Part shown: one piece after another, positions 25,224 to 34,786 of the stretch | Layout: each line of letters opens with the position of its first letter | Position numbering within the stretch: position 1 is the stretch's first letter | Source: Caulobacter segnis ATCC 21756 | Lineage (GTDB): Bacteria; Pseudomonadota; Alphaproteobacteria; Caulobacterales; Caulobacteraceae | Reading direction: 5' to 3' | Assembly (NCBI RefSeq): GCF_000092285.1 | Contig: NC_014100.1 | Span: forward strand, 1-64,000 | Length of the DNA stretch: 64,000 bases | Program-made: the position numbers and the translations under genes | The notes under the pieces: generated by a model | What the model was told of the DNA's origin: nothing | Databases searched by the model: none | Seen by the model: the letters and a program-made list of their open reading frames with translations, nothing else

Positions 25224-25697
25224 ATGACCATCACCGTAGACATCGAGATCGAGGACGAGGCCTGGACCAAGGCCGCCGAGGACGCCGAAGCCCTGGTCTG
25301 GCGCGCCGCCCAGGCGGTGCTGGACGCGCATGAGGACATCGAAGGCCAGGGGATCGTGATCCTGCTGACCAACGACGACACCGTTCAGGGGCTGAATCGC
25401 GACTTCCGCCAGAAGGACTATGCGACCAACGTCCTGTCCTTTCCTTCGCCACCCAATCCAGAAGGCCAGATCGGCGACATCGCCCTGGCCTACGGCGTTT
25501 GCGCGCGGGAGGCCGAAGAGCAGGGCAAGCCTCTGGCGCACCACCTGCAACATCTGGTGGCGCATGGCGTGCTACATCTCCTAGGATACGACCACGAGAG
25601 CGACGACGAGGCGGAAGCCATGGAGGCGCTCGAACGCGAGATCCTGGCGGGGCTGGACGTTCCTGACCCCTACGCCAGCGATAAAGAGGGACGCTGA
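25224..25697 (+). CDS. ybeY: Endoribonuclease YbeY, rRNA maturation factor
   Basis: Zinc-dependent single-strand endoribonuclease needed for 16S rRNA 3' maturation and 70S quality control. The 157-residue protein carries the zinc signature [11 protein letters not shown] (H-x3-H-x5-H), preceded by the conserved [25 protein letters not shown] and GDIALAYGV. It sits 16 bases after phoH and 8 bases before corC, in the classic ybeZ-ybeY-ybeX order. Confidence 0.96.
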   Translation: MTITVDIEIEDEAWTKAAEDAEALVWRAAQAVLDAHEDIEGQGIVILLTNDDTVQGLNRDFRQKDYATNVLSFPSPPNPEGQIGDIALAYGVCAREAEEQGKPLAHHLQHLVAHGVLHLLGYDHESDDEAEAMEALEREILAGLDVPDPYASDKEGR

Positions 25698-25705
25698 CCA
25701 GGGCC

Positions 25706-26626
25706 ATGCCCAGCGACGAGCCTAGTCAACAGCCCGCCGCGCCGGCGCGTAGAAGCCGGGGCGTGCGGGCGTTCTTAAGACGCATGCGAAAGCGGCTGAC
25801 CGTCGGTGGCGGCGAGTCTCCGCGTCCGCCCGAGCCGCCGGCCCAGACCGGCGAAGTCGACCTCGTCGACCAGGCCGAGGCCTTCCAGACCCTGAGGGTC
25901 GCCGATGTGATGACGCCACGGGCCGACATCATCGCGGTCGAGCTCTCCACGCCATTCGAAGCGTTGGTCGCCCAGTTCGTCGAGGCGGGTCACTCACGCA
26001 TGCCGATCTATCGCGAGACTCTGGACGACCCGGTGGGCGTGGTCCACGTCAAGGATGTCTTCAAGCTGCTCGCCGAGGACGTCCGCCGTCCGACATCCGC
26101 CGACCTCGTGCTGAACAAGCTGCGCCGTGAAGCGTTGTATGTGCCCGCCTCGATGAAGGCCGCCGATCTGCTTCTGCGCATGCGCACCAGCCGGATCCAC
26201 ATGGCGCTGGTCATCGACGAGTTCGGCGGCACGGACGGCGTGGTGACGATGGAAGACCTGATCGAAGCGGTGGTCGGCGAGATCGACGACGAACATGACG
26301 ACGCCGCGGCGGTCGCGATCGTGGCGCGGCCGGGCGGCGTCTACGACGCCGACGCGCGCGCGCCGCTGGAGGAGCTGGAAGCCGCCCTCGGGCGCGAACT
26401 GGCGCCGGCGGACATGGAAGAGGACATCGACACCGTCGCCGGCCTCGTCGTGGCCCTGGCCGGGCGCGTGCCGCAGCGGGGCGAAGTGATCGCCCATCCG
26501 GACGGCTACGAGTTCGAGGTCGTCGAGGCCGATCCGCGCCGCGTGCGCCGCGTGCGCGTGCGCGGCGGCCCCGCGCCGCGGCCAGAGGCCCTCGAGTCGG
26601 TGTCCGAGGACCTCGGCGCTTCGTGA
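25706..26626 (+). CDS. corC: CorC/HlyC-family CBS-domain protein (YbeX)
   Basis: Cytosolic CBS-pair protein linked to magnesium/cobalt efflux and, more recently, to ribosome metabolism. The 306-residue protein lacks the DUF21 membrane domain. It has two CBS repeats (ADVMTPRADIIAVE with HSRMPIYRETLDDPVGVVHVKDVF, then VPASMKAADLLLRMRTSRIHMALVIDEFGGTDGVVTMEDL) and a C-terminal CorC_HlyC domain. The N-terminal 40 residues are basic and probably disordered. Its stop overlaps the lnt GTG start by four bases. Confidence 0.92.
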   Translation: MPSDEPSQQPAAPARRSRGVRAFLRRMRKRLTVGGGESPRPPEPPAQTGEVDLVDQAEAFQTLRVADVMTPRADIIAVELSTPFEALVAQFVEAGHSRMPIYRETLDDPVGVVHVKDVFKLLAEDVRRPTSADLVLNKLRREALYVPASMKAADLLLRMRTSRIHMALVIDEFGGTDGVVTMEDLIEAVVGEIDDEHDDAAAVAIVARPGGVYDADARAPLEELEAALGRELAPADMEEDIDTVAGLVVALAGRVPQRGEVIAHPDGYEFEVVEADPRRVRRVRVRGGPAPRPEALESVSEDLGAS

Positions 26627-28215
26627 CCGCCTGGAGCCGCTTTCGACAGCGCCCCTGGAGCGGATCCCTGCTGGCCCTGATCGCCGGCTTGGCCGCCGCC
26701 CTGGCCCACCCGCCGTTCGGCGTGCTGCCTGGGCTGCTCGGCTACGCGCTGCTGCTGCATCTTCTGGACACCGCGGCCGAGACCAAGCCGTTGCGTTCGG
26801 CCTTCTGGCGCGGCTGGCTGGCGGGCGTCGGCTATTTCGGACTCGGCACCTGGTGGATCGGCGAGGCCTTCCTCGTCGACGCCGCCAACCAGGGCTGGAT
26901 GGCGCCATTCGCGATCGCCGCCATGGCGGGCGGCCTGGCGCTGTTCTGGGGCTTGGCGGGCCTGCTGTATCGGCTCGCGCGTCCAGCGAGCGCTTGGCGC
27001 ATCCTGACCTTCGCTGGCGTCTTCGCGGCGCTGGAGTGGGCGCGGGGTCATGTCCTGACCGGCTTTCCCTGGAACCTGCCGGGCGAGACCTGGCGCGCGG
27101 GTTCCGCGCCGTCGCAGGCGGCCGCCCTGGTGGGCGCCTATGGCCTGACCTGGATCACCCTGGCCATCGCCGCCGCGCCGGCGGTCTGGCGTGAAGGGCG
27201 GGGCGGTCGCGCCGCCCTGGCCTCGGCGGCCGTCGGACTGGCCGGGCTTTACGGCTATGGCGCGCTGGCCCTGCACAAGCCCTTGCTTCAAGAGCGGCCC
27301 GTGTCCGTTCGCATCGTCCAGGCGGACATCAAGCAGGACGCCAAGTGGGACGCGGCGCGCTTCGCCCAGATCGTCCAGGCCTACGTCTCGCTGACGGCCA
27401 AGCCCTATGCGGGCAAACCGGCCGACCTCGTGATCTGGCCCGAAGGCGCGCTGCCGGCTGCGATCAACGACTATCTCGCGCCCGGGACCTGGGTGCGCCA
27501 GGCGATCGTCGACAGCGTGCAGCCCGGACAAACCCTGCTGATCGGCGGCTACCGCTACGAGGGCCCGATCGACAAACCCGTCTACTACAACAGCCTGATC
27601 GCCCTGCGCCGAACCGACACCGACCTCGAGATCGTCGGCGTGTACGACAAGCATCGGCTTGTGCCTTTCGGCGAATACTTGCCTGCGGAAGCGTTTCTTA
27701 CCCAAATTGGGTTTAAAAGTTTGGCCCACCTGGGGGACGGCTTCGCCACCGGGCCTAGACCCGCGCCGTTGCGGGTCCTGCCGGATCTCCTGACTCAGCC
27801 CCTGATCTGCTACGAGAGCCTCTTTCCCGGATTAGCCAAGAAAAACAAGGACGTCCGGGTCCTGATCAACGTCTCGAACGACGCCTGGTTCGGGGTCACG
27901 TCCGGGCCGCTGCAGCATCTCAACCTGGCCAGCTACCGTGCGATCGAGCACGCAAGGCCCATCCTCCGCGCCACGCCGACAGGTGTCAGCGCTGTCATCG
28001 GGGCGGATGGTCGAGTTTTGGACGACGCCCGCCTCGGCCTAGGACAAACTGGCGTTATCGATGCGCAAATACCAGGCCGCGGTCAGGTGACGCCTTTCGA
28101 CAACTTCGGCGATGGCGCCTTTTTGGCGCTTCTACTGATATCTATGGTTGCGTCAGTTCGCCTGAGAGCAGGTAAATCCTTGTGGACTATTGCGCCATCG
28201 AAAGACTCGCGCTGA
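26623..28215 (+). CDS. lnt: Apolipoprotein N-acyltransferase Lnt
   Basis: Inner-membrane enzyme that adds the third acyl chain to the N-terminal cysteine of lipoproteins, from phospholipid. The 530-residue protein has about six N-terminal membrane segments and a periplasmic nitrilase-like domain. The catalytic Glu-Lys-Cys are visible in WPEGALPAA, YDKHRLVPFGEYLP and LICYESLFPG. A final hydrophobic segment lies near the C-terminus. The GTG start overlaps the corC stop. Codon use near 27,690-28,190 is slightly more AT-rich than the surroundings, but the protein is intact. Confidence 0.96.
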   Translation: MTAWSRFRQRPWSGSLLALIAGLAAALAHPPFGVLPGLLGYALLLHLLDTAAETKPLRSAFWRGWLAGVGYFGLGTWWIGEAFLVDAANQGWMAPFAIAAMAGGLALFWGLAGLLYRLARPASAWRILTFAGVFAALEWARGHVLTGFPWNLPGETWRAGSAPSQAAALVGAYGLTWITLAIAAAPAVWREGRGGRAALASAAVGLAGLYGYGALALHKPLLQERPVSVRIVQADIKQDAKWDAARFAQIVQAYVSLTAKPYAGKPADLVIWPEGALPAAINDYLAPGTWVRQAIVDSVQPGQTLLIGGYRYEGPIDKPVYYNSLIALRRTDTDLEIVGVYDKHRLVPFGEYLPAEAFLTQIGFKSLAHLGDGFATGPRPAPLRVLPDLLTQPLICYESLFPGLAKKNKDVRVLINVSNDAWFGVTSGPLQHLNLASYRAIEHARPILRATPTGVSAVIGADGRVLDDARLGLGQTGVIDAQIPGRGQVTPFDNFGDGAFLALLLISMVASVRLRAGKSLWTIAPSKDSR

Positions 28216-28249
28216 ATTAAAACCGCAATTTCAGCTATCAAGCGTGGGC

Positions 28250-28672
28250 ATGAGCGATTTGTCGGGCGCCGAACGCCATCCCAATCCGGTCGACCTGCAC
28301 GTGGGCGCGCGCATTCGGATGCGCCGCAAGATCCTTGGCGTGAGTCAGGAGCGTCTGGCGGAGGACCTGGGTCTGACCTTCCAGCAGATCCAGAAGTATG
28401 AGCGCGGCGCCAACCGGGTCAGCGCCAGCAAGCTGTACGAGATCGCCAAAAGCCTTCAGGCGTCGGTCGGCTATTTCTTCGAGGGGCTCGAGACCACCGT
28501 CGACGGCGTGTCGGAGCCGGGCGAGCCGTTCGTCCACGATTTCCTGATGACGTCCGAAGGTTTGGAGCTGGCCGCCCAGTTCCCGCGGATCACGCGGTCG
28601 AAGGTTCGTCGTCGGATTTTAGAGCTGGTCCGCTCCATGGCCGAGGAGGAGGAACTCGGCGAAGACGATTGA
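28250..28672 (+). CDS. XRE-family helix-turn-helix transcriptional regulator
   Basis: Small DNA-binding regulator with target unknown. From the ATG giving MSDLSGAERHPNP it is 140 residues. The Cro/CI-type HTH spans about 16-72 (GARIRMRRKILGVSQERLAEDLGLTFQQIQKYERG), with SVGYFFEG closing it. A C-terminal helical part ends in acidic residues (EEEELGEDD). This is the short XRE type common as one or several copies in alphaproteobacteria. It lies between lnt and metK, 34 bases after lnt, and could be the last gene of that operon. Confidence 0.88.
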   Translation: MSDLSGAERHPNPVDLHVGARIRMRRKILGVSQERLAEDLGLTFQQIQKYERGANRVSASKLYEIAKSLQASVGYFFEGLETTVDGVSEPGEPFVHDFLMTSEGLELAAQFPRITRSKVRRRILELVRSMAEEEELGEDD

Positions 28673-28689
28673 TCGCCAGGTTCGCTTGC

Positions 28690-28713
28690 CCGCATAAACA
28701 TATCTTTATATGG
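28690..28713. promoter_or_regulatory. Candidate SAM-cycle operator upstream of metK
   Basis: Imperfect 24-base palindrome with right half ATCTTTATATGG and left half CCGCATAAACAT (nine of twelve pairs). It is strikingly AT-rich for this genome and lies 64 bases before the metK start. It resembles the CATATAAAGAT-ATCTTTATATG motif that I recall for ArsR-type regulators of methionine/SAM-cycle genes in alphaproteobacteria. The regulator is not in this window. Confidence 0.5.
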
Positions 28714-28776
28714 TTCCGGTCTAACTGAACGCCGAATGGCGTGCTTACGCGCGCCTCCCATGGCCGGAGCTGTCTC

Positions 28777-30000
<1,224 letters not shown>

Positions 30001-30023
30001 GCTTCACCTTAGACTTTCGGAAG

Positions 30024-30057
30024 CGGGCTCCGATCCAGCCGGGTCGGGGCCCGTTTT
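30024..30057 (+). terminator. Rho-independent terminator after metK
   Basis: Stem CGGGCTCCGA / TCGGGGCCCG (one G-T wobble) with a 10-base loop followed by TTTT, 23 bases after the metK stop. Confidence 0.8.
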
Positions 30058-30089
30058 CATTTCGTGCTCAGAGCTTTAAGACGCGCCCC

Positions 30090-30770
30090 ATGACCAACCC
30101 GCAACAACCCCACGGGCCGCTGCGCTCGTTCGGCCGCCTGAAGTCGCGTCCGGTGAAGCCGCGCCAGCAGGCGCTGCTCGACACCCTGCTGCCCGAGATC
30201 GCCGTTCCGCAGGGGCCGTTCCAGCCGCTGGACCTGGCGCCGGGCGCCAAGGCGGTCTGGCTGGAGATCGGTTTCGGTGGCGGCGAACACATGGCCACCC
30301 AGGCTGGCCGTAACCCGGACGTCTTGGTGATCGGGGCCGAGCCGTTCGTGAACGGCGTCGCCAGCGCGGTCCGTCACGTCGAGGAGCAGGCGCTCAAGAA
30401 CGTCCGCATCCACGAGGGCGACGCCCGCGACGTGGTCGACTGGCTGCCGGATGCGTGCCTGGACCGCGTCTTCATCATGTTCCCGGACCCCTGGCACAAG
30501 GCGCGGCACAACAAGCGCCGCCTGATCCAGCCGGCGTTCGTCGCCAAGCTGGCGCGGGTGATGAAGCCGGGCGCGGCCCTGCGCTTCGCGACCGACTGGG
30601 CCGACTACGCCGAATGGACCACCGAGCGGGTGCTGGCGGATCCGACCTTCCGTTTCGCGGACGAGACGGCCGACCGCAACGCGATCCCGGCCGATCACGT
30701 CACGACGCGCTACGAGGAAAAGAAGCTGGGCGACTGCGCGCCGGTGTTCCTGGACTTCGTCCGGGTCTGA
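30090..30770 (+). CDS. trmB: tRNA (guanine-N7-)-methyltransferase TrmB
   Basis: Forms m7G46 in tRNA using SAM, so it consumes the product of the preceding metK. The 226-residue protein has the SAM motif LEIGFGGGEH, the catalytic region MFPDPWHKARHNKRRLI, and the C-terminal TRYEEKKLGDCAPVFLDF. The ATG (MTNPQQPHGPLR) lies 33 bases after the metK terminator. It ends at a terminator shared with the convergent ppa gene. Confidence 0.95.
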   Translation: MTNPQQPHGPLRSFGRLKSRPVKPRQQALLDTLLPEIAVPQGPFQPLDLAPGAKAVWLEIGFGGGEHMATQAGRNPDVLVIGAEPFVNGVASAVRHVEEQALKNVRIHEGDARDVVDWLPDACLDRVFIMFPDPWHKARHNKRRLIQPAFVAKLARVMKPGAALRFATDWADYAEWTTERVLADPTFRFADETADRNAIPADHVTTRYEEKKLGDCAPVFLDFVRV

Positions 30771-30776
30771 AAGAAG

Positions 30777-30805
30777 AAAGGCCGGCGCTGGGCGCCGGCC
30801 TTTTT
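30777..30805. terminator. Bidirectional terminator between trmB and ppa
   Basis: Near-perfect palindrome AAAGGCCGGCGC-TGG-GCGCCGGCCTTT between convergent genes, with a T-run on the + strand and an A-run that serves as the T-run on the - strand. Confidence 0.92.
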
Positions 30806-30809
30806 CGGA

Positions 30810-31343
30810 TCAGTAGGTTTCGTTGTAGCGCTTGATCGCCGTGCGGATGATGTCGGCGGTTTCCTCGATGTCGGCCCACCCGCTGATCTTGGTCGACTTG
30901 CCCTTTTCCAGGTCCTTGTAGTGCTGGAAGAAGTGGGCGATCTGCTCGGTCAGGATGGTCGGCAGGTCGCGCCAGCTGGAGACGCCCGTGTAGAACGGGT
31001 GCAGCTTGTCGACCGGCACGGCGAGGATCTTCTCGTCCGAACCGGCCTCGTCGACCATCATCAGGGTGCCGATCGGGCGGCAGCGGATGATCGCGCCAGG
31101 CACCACCGGGGTCGGGCCCACGACCATGATGTCGGCGGGGTCGCCGTCGTCGGCCAGGGTGTGCGGGATGAAGCCGTAGTTGGCCGGATAGAACATGGCC
31201 GTGTGCAGGAAGCGGTCGACCATCAGGGCGCCGCTTTCCTTGTCGATCTCGTACTTCACCGGCTCGCCGCCCTGCGGGATCTCGATGATGGCGTTCAGAT
31301 CGTAAGGCGGATTGGCCCCGGTCGGGATCTTGGAGAGGTCCAT
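30810..31343 (-). CDS. ppa: Inorganic pyrophosphatase (family I)
   Basis: Hydrolyses pyrophosphate to phosphate, pulling biosynthetic reactions forward. From the ATG giving MDLSKIPTGANPP it is 177 residues, the normal length; the open frame extends 36 codons further with no similarity. The metal-binding signature DDGDPADIMVV is present, as are the active-site residues in KYEIDKESGALMVDRF. It is divergent from rimP across a 247-base gap that contains no obvious gene. Confidence 0.97.
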   Translation of the reverse strand: MDLSKIPTGANPPYDLNAIIEIPQGGEPVKYEIDKESGALMVDRFLHTAMFYPANYGFIPHTLADDGDPADIMVVGPTPVVPGAIIRCRPIGTLMMVDEAGSDEKILAVPVDKLHPFYTGVSSWRDLPTILTEQIAHFFQHYKDLEKGKSTKISGWADIEETADIIRTAIKRYNETY

Positions 31344-31590
31344 CGTGACTCTTTGTCTTGTGTTGGCTCGCGGGGAGGCGGCCTGCGCGGACGGGCTTAT
31401 AGGCCGAAATTGCTGCGACGCGGAAGGGGAGAGCGTCGTCGGAGTCGACAAGGCTCCCCAATTCGCCTATAAACCATCCCACATCGTCCGTTAGCGCTAG
31501 ATGGCGCTTTCGAGCGGCGGCCCAAAAGGCTGCCGCTTTTTGTTTGGCCGAAGGGGCGCGCCTCTTTCGGCCCATCGAGTTGAGAAGAAC

Positions 31591-32181
31591 GTGCGCGGCA
31601 AGACGCAGGAAGACCGTGACCTGATCGAGATGCTCGACCCCGTCGCCGAGAGCCTCGGCTACGAGATCGTGCGGCTGCGCCTGATGGGCGGCGCCGAGCA
31701 GCGCCGGCTGCAGATCATGGCCGAACACCCGCTGCTGGAGGACGGCACGGGCGGCGACATGAACGTCGAGGACTGCGCCCGCCTGTCGCGCGGCATCTCC
31801 GAAATCCTGGACGCGGCCGACCCGATCGCCGGCGAATATACGCTGGAAGTCTCCAGCCCCGGCGTCGACCGCCCGCTGACCCGCCTGAAGGATTTCGAGG
31901 ACTACGCCGGTCTCGAGGCCCGCATCGAACTCGACCGCGTGGCCGAAGGCCGCAAGCGCTTCAAGGGCGAACTGGCCGGGATCGAGGACGACCAGGTCGG
32001 CCTGAACATCGAGGGCGAGGACGACGTCACCGTCTACTTCCCGTTCGCCTGGATCATCGACGCCAAGCTCGTCATGACCGACACCCTGATGGATCGGGGC
32101 GCCAAGCAGCGCGCCGCCCGCCTGAAATCAGAAAACGACCAATCCGACAACGACGACGTGTCCGAAAGTGAAGAGGACTGA
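31591..32181 (+). CDS. rimP: Ribosome maturation factor RimP
   Basis: Assists 30S subunit assembly. The 196-residue protein, from GTG ([11 protein letters not shown]) with a GAGAAG element upstream, has the RimP N-domain ([19 protein letters not shown]), the conserved [16 protein letters not shown], and [24 protein letters not shown]. The C-terminus is acidic. An upstream in-frame ATG at 31501 would add 30 non-conserved residues. It is the first gene of the rimP-nusA-ylxR-infB operon, two bases before nusA. Confidence 0.94.
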   Translation: MRGKTQEDRDLIEMLDPVAESLGYEIVRLRLMGGAEQRRLQIMAEHPLLEDGTGGDMNVEDCARLSRGISEILDAADPIAGEYTLEVSSPGVDRPLTRLKDFEDYAGLEARIELDRVAEGRKRFKGELAGIEDDQVGLNIEGEDDVTVYFPFAWIIDAKLVMTDTLMDRGAKQRAARLKSENDQSDNDDVSESEED

Positions 32182-32183
32182 CC

Positions 32184-33866
32184 ATGGCCATCGGCATCGC
32201 CGCCAACCGGCTTGAACTCCTGCAGATCGCCGATGCGGTCGCCCGTGAAAAGGGCATCGAGAAGGAAGTCGTCATCGAGGCCATCGAGGACGCGCTGCAG
32301 AAGGCCGCCCGCGCCCGCTACGGCGCCGAGCACGACATCCGCGTCAAGATCGACCCGAAGACGGGCGAGACGACGCAGAAGCGCGTGATCGAGGTCGTGT
32401 CCGACGACGCCGAGCTGGAAGGCGAGATCGGCAAGATGCCGCTGTCGATCGCCAAGCGCGCCTGGCGCGACGCCGAGATCGGCAAGGTCTACGAAGAGGC
32501 CCTGCCGCCGTTCGAGATCGGCCGCGTCCAGACCCAGATGGCCCGCCAGGTCGTCATGCATAAGGTCCGCGAAGCCGAGCGCGAGCGTCAGTACGACGAG
32601 TACAAGGATCGCGTCGGCGAGATCGTCAACGGCAGCGTCAAGCGCGTCGAATACGGCAACGTGATCGTCGATCTGGGCCGCGGCGAAGGCATCATGCGTC
32701 GCGATCAGTCGATCCCGCGCGAAAACTTCAACGTCGGCGACCGCATCCGCGCCTACATCTACGACGTCCGTCGCGAGACCAAGGGCCCGCAGATCATGCT
32801 GAGCCGCGCGCACGGCGGCTTCATGGCCAAGCTGTTCGCCCAGGAAGTGCCGGAAGTCTACGACGGCGTCATCGAGATCCGCGCCGTGGCCCGCGACCCG
32901 GGCTCGCGCGCCAAGATGGCCGTCATCTCGAACGACAGCTCGATCGACCCCGTCGGCGCCTGCGTCGGCATGCGCGGTTCGCGCGTGCAGGCGGTCGTGG
33001 CCGAGCTGCAGGGCGAGAAGATCGACATCATCCAGTGGTCGGAAGACGAAGCCACCTTCATCGTCAACGCCCTGGCCCCGGCCGAAGTCTCCAAGGTCGT
33101 CATGGACGAGGAAGACGAGCGCGTCGAAGTCGTGGTGCCGGACGAGCAGCTGTCGCTGGCCATCGGCCGTCGCGGTCAGAACGTCCGTCTGGCCTCGCAG
33201 CTGACCGGCTGGCAGATCGACATCATGACCGAAAGCCAGGAGAGCGAGCGCCGTCAGCGCGAGTTCACCGAGCGCACGGCCCTGTTCCAGGAAGCCCTGG
33301 ACGTCGACGAGGTCATCGCCCAGCTGCTGGTCACCGAAGGCTTCGCCGCGGTGGAAGACGTCGCCTATGTCGAGCCGCACGAGATCGCCGCGATCGAGGG
33401 CTTCGACGAGGAGACCGCCGAGGAACTGCAGGCCCGCGCTCGCGAATTCCTCGAGAAGGAAGCCGCTGAGCTGGACGCCAAGCGCAAGGCGCTGGGCGTC
33501 GAGGACGAGGTCCTGGCCATCGAGGGCGTGACCCTGGCCATGGCCGTGGCTCTGGGCGAAGGCGACGTGAAGACGGTCGAGGACTTGGCGGGTCTGGTGC
33601 CCGACGACATGCGTGGCTGGTTCGAAAGCAAGAATGGCGAGCGCGTGCGCGAGCCGGGCATCCTGGAGACCTTCAACCTGTCGCCCGAGGACGCCGAGGC
33701 GCTGATCATGCGCGCTCGCGTGGCCATGGGCTGGGTCGAGGCGCCGCCGGAGCCGGAATACGAAGAGGTCGAAGGCGAGTTCGAAAGCGACGGCGAGGTT
33801 GTCGCCGAGGACGTCGTCTCGGAAGAGGCCGTTTTGGAAGAAGCTGTCTCGGAAGAAGAGGCCTAA
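32184..33866 (+). CDS. nusA: Transcription termination/antitermination protein NusA
   Basis: Binds RNA polymerase and modulates pausing, termination and antitermination. The 560-residue protein has the N-terminal polymerase-binding domain, an S1 domain (GEIVNGSVKRVEYGNVIVDLG), two KH domains (GACVGMRGSRVQAVVAELQGEK and AIGRRGQNVRLASQLTGW) and two C-terminal acidic-type helical repeats. It ends in an unusual Glu-rich repeat tail (EEAVLEEAVSEEEA). It starts two bases after rimP and is followed by ylxR. Confidence 0.97.
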   Translation: MAIGIAANRLELLQIADAVAREKGIEKEVVIEAIEDALQKAARARYGAEHDIRVKIDPKTGETTQKRVIEVVSDDAELEGEIGKMPLSIAKRAWRDAEIGKVYEEALPPFEIGRVQTQMARQVVMHKVREAERERQYDEYKDRVGEIVNGSVKRVEYGNVIVDLGRGEGIMRRDQSIPRENFNVGDRIRAYIYDVRRETKGPQIMLSRAHGGFMAKLFAQEVPEVYDGVIEIRAVARDPGSRAKMAVISNDSSIDPVGACVGMRGSRVQAVVAELQGEKIDIIQWSEDEATFIVNALAPAEVSKVVMDEEDERVEVVVPDEQLSLAIGRRGQNVRLASQLTGWQIDIMTESQESERRQREFTERTALFQEALDVDEVIAQLLVTEGFAAVEDVAYVEPHEIAAIEGFDEETAEELQARAREFLEKEAAELDAKRKALGVEDEVLAIEGVTLAMAVALGEGDVKTVEDLAGLVPDDMRGWFESKNGERVREPGILETFNLSPEDAEALIMRARVAMGWVEAPPEPEYEEVEGEFESDGEVVAEDVVSEEAVLEEAVSEEEA

Positions 33867-33933
33867 GGCCCTCCCAAGCGTTAGGTGACGGCCTCGCGGA
33901 GCAATCCGCGGGGCCGTTCGCTATTCAGGACCC

Positions 33934-34584
33934 ATGACCGACCAGACCAACCCCAAGACCCACGCCGAGGCCAGCCGCCAGCGCAAGGACATCGTCCTTG
34001 GCGAGGCGACCGACGAGGCGCGCCTGATCCGCTTCGTGGCGGGGCCGGACGGGGCTGTGGTCCCGGACCTGGCGCGCAAGCTGCCCGGTCGCGGGGTCTG
34101 GGTCGGGGCCGATCGGGACTCAGTCTCGACCGCCGCCAAGAAGGGTCTTTTCTCGCGCGCGGCCAAGATGAAGCTGACGGCCGCGCCGGACCTCGCCGAT
34201 CAGGTCGAGGCCTTGCTGGCGCGACGTGTTCTGGAGGGCCTGGGCCTTGCGCGGAAGGCTGGCGTCATTATCTCGGGATACGAGAAGGTGGTCGCCGCCC
34301 TGGCAACGGGTAAGGTGGCCTGGCTGATCGAGGCGTCGGACGGCGCCGAGGACGGTCGCCGCAAGATCCTCGCCGCCGCCCGCAGGGCCCCCACGCCGCC
34401 CCGTTTGCTGGGCGCGTTCAGTTCGGACGAATTGGGTTTGGCCTTGGGCGGGGAGAATGTGATACACACGGCGCTCCTTGCTGGGCGTGGCCTGGATCGC
34501 TGGACTTTGGACGTCGAGCGTTTATCAGGCTTCCGCCCGCTCTCACCGACCGAATGGACGGCGAGGGAGCGCGGGGAGGGCTAG
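33934..34584 (+). CDS. YlxR/L7Ae fusion RNA-binding protein
   Basis: Predicted RNA-binding protein of the nusA operon. The 216-residue protein fuses an N-terminal DUF448 (YlxR) domain (VVPDLARKLPGRGVWVGAD) to a C-terminal L7Ae/ribosomal L30-like fold (ARRVLEGLGLARKAGVIISGYEKVVAALATG). This fusion is usual in alphaproteobacteria, while Firmicutes encode the two parts separately. A hairpin without a T-run lies at 33888-33917 before the gene and may mark mRNA processing. Its TAG stop is supplied by the repeat element that follows. Confidence 0.9.
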   Translation: MTDQTNPKTHAEASRQRKDIVLGEATDEARLIRFVAGPDGAVVPDLARKLPGRGVWVGADRDSVSTAAKKGLFSRAAKMKLTAAPDLADQVEALLARRVLEGLGLARKAGVIISGYEKVVAALATGKVAWLIEASDGAEDGRRKILAAARRAPTPPRLLGAFSSDELGLALGGENVIHTALLAGRGLDRWTLDVERLSGFRPLSPTEWTARERGEG

Positions 34585-34631
34585 AGCTTTTGCATCTCAC
34601 CGGAACCGACGGTGCGATGCAAAAGCTCTAG
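34581..34631. repeat. CTAGAGC-type palindromic element after ylxR
   Basis: Perfect 16-base arms CTAGAGCTTTTGCATC (34581-34596) and GATGCAAAAGCTCTAG (34616-34631), with an inner CACCG/CGGTG stem. The ylxR stop codon TAG is bases 34582-34584, inside the left arm. Related elements follow infB at 37845-37938. Most likely a mobile palindromic intergenic repeat that doubles as a 3' hairpin. Confidence 0.8.
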
Positions 34632-34786
34632 AATCTTAAGACGTTGGATACGGCCATCCGGGCCGTGTCCGTGGGCGAAGGGTCGGGAAACGCGCCTGCT
34701 TCGGCAGGTACGTCCAGGCCCCTTTCTCACATGGAACGAACGGTTTTTTTAGCCGGGTACCGCCCGGCGGAAGTACAAGCGAGCGC

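Noticed and set aside
28673-28776. SAM riboswitch before metK
   Set aside because: I could not find the stems of a SAM-II or other SAM riboswitch; the AT-rich palindrome is a better explanation.
31344-31590. Extra gene in the ppa-rimP gap
   Set aside because: Open frames here are extensions of ppa and rimP or shadows; no conserved peptide was seen. The gap is 247 bases and presumably holds two divergent promoters.
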